Shown here one piece after another: positions 59,455 through 64,000 of a DNA stretch of 64,000 nt (positions are counted from its first letter, which is position 1; the number at the start of each line of letters is the position of its first letter). The notes under the pieces were generated by a model that saw nothing but the letters and a program-made list of their open reading frames with translations, was not told where the DNA came from and made no database searches. This DNA is from Scatophagus argus (lineage: Eukaryota; Chordata; Actinopteri; Scatophagidae). The stretch is from assembly GCF_020382885.2 (NCBI RefSeq), contig NC_058497.1, positions 17,352,330-17,416,329 on the forward strand, written 5' to 3'. The position numbers and the translations under genes were made by a program.

Positions 59455-62400
59455 ATGAAGTCCACACAGACATGGCAAGTGAGGAGCTGGGCACTCATAG
59501 CGCTCTTTTTAGTAGCATCTTTCTCTCAGCCTGAAGAGCCAGTGTGCAGACAAAAAGGAGATCCACAATTTCCCCAGCTGTATAAAGATGGAGACATTGT
59601 ACTGGGCGGAATCTTCTCTTTCCATAGCAAGTGGAAAAACAGGCAGGATACCTTCATGCACAAACCACTGCCACTTCAATGCACCAGGTAAATTGTGCCA
59701 AATATACTAACGTTTAAGATTTCAAATATGTAATAGGAAGTGTGTGCAGATACAAGACAGGTACAAAAGTTTATCAATTTGAGAATAATAAGAAATACAC
59801 TTCATTGTGTACATTACCAAAATCAAATGCTTTAATCTATTATGTGGATGTTTATATTTAAAGAAACAAAATTGGTTGAAACTCCAACTTCTTATATCTG
59901 TTGACATGAAGTTTGAATTTCAGAGGGTTCCAGTACACCCAAGCTATGCTCTTTGCAATAACAGAGATAAATAACAGCACAAACCTACTGCCTGGCATCT
60001 CTCTGGGCTATAAGATCTATGATGCCTGTGCCTCCGTTGCCAGAGGTGTGAGAGTTGCACTGTCCTTGATTAATGGTAATGAAGTGGTATCTGCTCCCTC
60101 TGAGGCACCATGTACCAGACCTGCCCAAGTGCAGGCTATAATGGGAGAGACTTTCTCCTCCCCTTGCATGGCTATAGCTACTGTCACTGGACCCTTTCAT
60201 ATCCCACTGGTGAGCAAGATTGGTCAAACTTAAACTGAAAAATTTGTAAAAAATAAATAAATAAAAAAAAATTAATAATAAATGAAATAAAAAATAATAG
60301 TGTGCTGCATAAAACTGCAATATATATCTTCATCTTCAAATATAATGTCCTTTTTTTTCTTTTAGATCAGCCACTTTGCGACGTGTGCTTGTCTCAGTGA
60401 TAAAACCAAGTACCCATCCTTCCTCAGAACAATACCCAGTGACTACTACCAGAGCAGAGCCCTGGCCCAGCTGGTCAAGCACTTTGGTTGGACTTGGGTT
60501 GGAGCTATTAGAGCAAATGATGATTATGGCAATAATGGCATGGCCACATTTACAGAAACTGCCCAGCAGCTGGGCATCTGTCTGGAGTACTCTGTGTCTG
60601 TCTTTAGAACAGACCCACCAGACAAAATACAGAAGATTGTTGACATTATCAAGACTTCCACTTCCAAGGTGATTGTTGCTTTCCTCTCTACCACAGAGTT
60701 GTATCTGATAATACATGAGTTGGCTCAGCAACACCTGACTGGGTACCAGTGGGTAGGCACTGAGGCCTGGATCTTTGATTCCCAAACTGCAGCCATGGAT
60801 AAGCATCACATTCTGGATGGTGCCATAGGCCTGTCCATCCCCAAAGCACATGTCAGCGGCATGAGAGAGTTCATGTTGGATGTGAAGCCACCAAGATCAC
60901 TGAGTGATGAATTGTTTACAGAGTTTTGGGAGACATTATTCAGCTGCAAGTTCAAGCAGTCAAATTCATCAGAAGCAAATCAGATTGAATGTACTGGAAA
61001 TGAAGATCTGACTGGAGTTAAAAACAGTTTCACTGACATGTCGCTCATGCCTATCTTTTACAATGTCTATAAAGGAGTATACGCTGTGGCCCACGCACTT
61101 CATAGTATTCTCAACTGTAATAGAAAATGTGACAAAAAGTTGCAGCTAGATCCATTCACTGTGAGTTGAACTCAAAGGAATGATAGCAATGTTTATAACA
61201 TAAGTTACCAAAGCAAAGAAAATTGCTGTTGATTCAACAGACCAGAGGTTTGTTTGTCAGATAATGATTTCTATTCATGCATATTTTTTCTAGATTTTAC
61301 AGCACATAAAAATGATTCGGTTCAAAACAAAGGAAGGAGATGAGGTTTACTTTGATGAGAATGGAGACCCAGCAGCAAAGTATGAAATTATAAACTGGCA
61401 GCCAACAGAAAATGGCATCGTGGACTTTGTTACAGTTGGTCTTTATGATGCATCTTTACCTGCAGACCAACAGCTGAATCTGCAAAATAAGTCTTTAATT
61501 TGGGCACAAAACTCAGAAAAGGTAAATTACTATCTGATCAGTGTAACTAATAATAGTCTCTCTGAATTATTACACTTATATAATTTAATCATTTTATCAT
61601 GTTACTTTATCATGTTTGGTTGCAGTTCTTAAAAAAATAATTACTGTTGCTTGTAAAAACAACATCTTTTCAAAGTGACTGTCCATACAAGATTTCTCAT
61701 CATCATTTTTTTTTATATTCAGGTGCCTTTGTCAGTTTGCAGTGAGAAATGTTCTCCAGGAACTCGTAAGGTTCTGCAGAAAGGAAAGCCTGTCTGCTGC
61801 TATGACTGTATAAGATGTGCAGAAGGGGAAATAAGCAACATTACAGGTAAAGTGCAAGACAAACAATAACATAAAAGTTGTTATGCTTACATACAAATTA
61901 GTTTTTAAGAAAACCAAAAAATAATATCATTACATCAACAGTAAATCACATCATACATATCTGAAACAAGTATTGAAAACTAAATCTGTCACAGCTTGTG
62001 GGTTTTGGTGGGACAATAGAACAGAAAAGTCTATGTTGGTAAGGCCATCCACTTGTGATCTGGGAATAAGTGTCTACCTTGGAGTCATAGAACTGATGCA
62101 GCATTGGCACAAAACAAAACAAATATACTCAGCAATTTCGCCCCAATTTCAATATTATCTTCCAGATTCTATCACCTGTGTGCGATGCCGCTCTGAGTTC
62201 TGGTCAAATGAGAGAAGAGATGCCTGTGTAAAGAAGGAGGCAGAGTTTCTATCATATGAAGAGATTATGGGAGCACTGCTCACTGCTGCCTCCCTATTTG
62301 GAACATGTATGACTGTTGCTGTGGCATTCATTTTCTTCAAATTCAGGCAGACTCCTGTTGTCAGGGCCAACAACTCTGAGCTGAGCTTCCTGCTGCTCTT

Positions 62401-63079
62401 CTCCTTGACTCTGTGTTTCCTGTGTTCCCTGACCTTCATTGGTCGGCCCTCTGAGTGGTCCTGCATGCTGCGACACACTGCATTTGGGATCACCTTTGTC
62501 CTCTGTATCTCTTGTGTTCTGGGGAAAACAATAGTGGTGTTGATGGCCTTCAGGGCCACACTTCCAGGTAGTAATGTGATGAAATGGTTTGGGCCTGCAC
62601 AGCAGAAACTCAGTGTTCTGGGTTTCACTGTCATACAAGTTGTCATATGTGTCCTCTGGTTAACAATTTCTCCTCCTTTTCCCTTTAAGAATTTTAAGAC
62701 GTTCAAGAACAAAATCATCTTAGAGTGCGCTCTGGGCTCAGCTGTAGGCTTTTGGGCTGTGCTTGGGTACATCGGACTTCTGGCCATGTTATGTTTTATT
62801 CTTGCTTTTCTGGCTCGTAAACTGCCTGATAACTTCAATGAAGCTAAGTTTATCACCTTTAGCATGCTGATATTCTGTGCAGTATGGGTCACTTTTATCC
62901 CAGCGTATGTCAGCTCTCCTGGGAAGTTCAGTGTTGCTGTGGAGATATTTGCTATTCTGGCTTCAAGTTTTGGGCTGCTGATTTGTATTTTTATTCCAAA
63001 ATGTTATATTATCTTACTGAAACCAGAGAAGAATACAAAAAAGAATATGATGTGGAAGGGGGCACCAAAATCTTCTTGA
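59455..63079 (+). CDS. V2R-like (OlfC family) class C receptor, tandem subfamily member 4
   Basis: Predicted 863-aa receptor. Exons are 59455-59687, 59912-60209, 60366-61160, 61294-61521, 61723-61846 and 62166-63079, total 2592 nt, all open. The start differs from its paralogues. The ancestral ATG survives at 59,420 but now opens a nine-codon frame ending in TAG, so translation most likely begins at the internal Met (MKSTQTW). The leader [17 protein letters not shown] is intact. The Venus-flytrap domain has [32 protein letters not shown] and GTEAWIFDS. Nine linker cysteines and seven helices with [20 protein letters not shown] are kept. The tail [13 protein letters not shown] has Trp where relatives have Gly. 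The TATA-like motif of the sister promoters is degraded here. Polyadenylation signal AATAAA at 63,207. Confidence 0.92.
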
Positions 63080-63419
63080 ACGGCAAGAGAATAATATGGT
63101 GGCAAAAGCATTCTCATGCACATAACCATATCAATCCTTATGCATTTAGATTTGATTCAAGATTATCTTTAAAAACTTAATACAGTTTGTAAAATTATAA
63201 TCAAAAAATAAAATATCTTGTATCTTGTTCTGTTCTGTTTATTGTCTTCTGAGGAGTTCAACCATGACAACTTCCCCCTTCTTCTTAACAAAAAAAAATC
63301 ACTCTGACTGAGGAAAAACAAAGAAAACAAAATATTATTCAGAAACACTATATGTTCAGCAAAACAACCTGAGCTTTGAAACTTATTAGAAAAATTCACT
63401 CATAAACTGGGGCAAATAA

Positions 63420-63690
63420 CGGGAAGAATTCTCAAGAAAACGACAAGGCTGTGGCCAAAACAAAGGCTGAGCTGAACATCCACAGACAAAACACACTGGC
63501 ACAAGACAAGAGAAACGCAGACTATTTGAACACATGGATGTAATGGGAAACAGGTGGACACAATCGGGTAATCAGGGAAGACAATCAGACTGGTGACACA
63601 TGAGGAAGGGTAAGAAACGAGAAAAGTGAGGAGAGTTACTCTTCAAAATAAAACAGGAAATGACGAGACAAGACAAGGCCTCACCGTGGT
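63420..63690. repeat. Probable dispersed repeat, unclassified
   Basis: The region around ggaaacaggtggacac and ataaaacaggaaatgacgag resembles a purine-rich repeat frequent in teleosts. No termini or coding sequence were recognised. Boundaries are approximate. Confidence 0.35.
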
Positions 63691-63696
63691 GTGACA

Positions 63697-63790
63697 TCAG
63701 AATCAGAATTCCTTTATTTATCCCTGAAGGGAAATTCTTACATGGAGAAGTACAAAGTTCATATCCATTCAGCTTTTTCTCGAGACTTCT
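63697..63790 (-). repeat. Probable LINE/SINE tail fragment
   Basis: atcagaattcctttatttat followed by ccctgaagggaaattcttac resembles the reverse complement of a common teleost non-LTR tail (TTTCCCTnnGGGATnAATAAAG type). Confidence 0.45.
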
Positions 63791-64000
63791 AGACAGACCT
63801 CTAGAGAACAAGTTGTTTGTTAAATCAAACATCATGTCATATGCTGAGATTAAAACAACAGAGAGGCCTGTATGTCTTCACAGAAGCCTGAAGCCAGGGT
63901 TTTACAACCCTTTGTTTGAATGAGCGTCAAAACCTCACTCTTCATACCCAGATGTGAGGTTTTGTTCAAATTCAACCTCTGCCCTCTCCTTGGGCAAGAG
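63791..64000. other. Nothing recognised at the right edge
   Basis: Short terminal stretch without recognised gene or repeat. Confidence 0.4.

Overview
The window looks like chromosomal DNA from a ray-finned (teleost, probably percomorph) fish. The evidence is a tandem array of class C chemosensory GPCRs with the six-exon layout of fish V2R-like (OlfC) receptors, short vertebrate-type introns, and interspersed repeats of kinds common in teleosts. No bacterial, viral or CRISPR system is visible.

Layout. 1-2.98 kb: no confident gene; one retroposon with a clear 12-bp target duplication. 2.98-7.54 kb: a decayed V2R-like pseudogene (+). 10.83-14.73 kb: the only minus-strand receptor, open and unusually intron-rich (10 coding exons, 895 aa), with the ligand-binding exon in four pieces and the seven-helix exon in two. 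14.7-28.1 kb: gene-poor, with two kinds of LINE debris, a tRNA-derived SINE, a Tc1-like remnant, three copies of an unidentified ~0.45-0.57 kb unit, and a relic of a V2R seven-helix exon. 28.2-63.1 kb: seven plus-strand V2R-like genes in head-to-tail order, starting at 28.19, 34.27, 38.62, 43.01, 48.29, 53.90 and 59.46 kb. Six have complete reading frames (841-871 aa). The 34.27 kb gene has one extra T in exon 5 and is probably a recent or segregating null, or a base error. 63.1-64 kb: repeats only.

All the receptors share one plan. Exon 1 carries the signal peptide and N-terminus. Exons 2-4 form the Venus-flytrap ligand-binding domain. Exon 5 plus the start of exon 6 form the nine-cysteine linker. 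The rest of exon 6 gives the seven membrane helices with the [20 protein letters not shown] signature. By family knowledge such proteins are expressed in microvillous olfactory neurons and detect amino acids and related cues; the specific ligands cannot be read from this sequence. The last four genes are close tandem duplicates, and three of them share a proximal promoter block.

Coding exons were placed by hand from splice signals and homology. For every gene called intact the summed exon lengths are a multiple of three. The most notable observations are two probable GC-AG introns, the intron-rich minus-strand gene, a seven-helix exon almost identical between two otherwise divergent receptors, a shifted start codon in the last gene, a vestigial duplicated exon 3 start, and the triplicated unit at 23-27 kb. 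I did not find a clearly new biological system; the interest lies in how a chemoreceptor array evolves.
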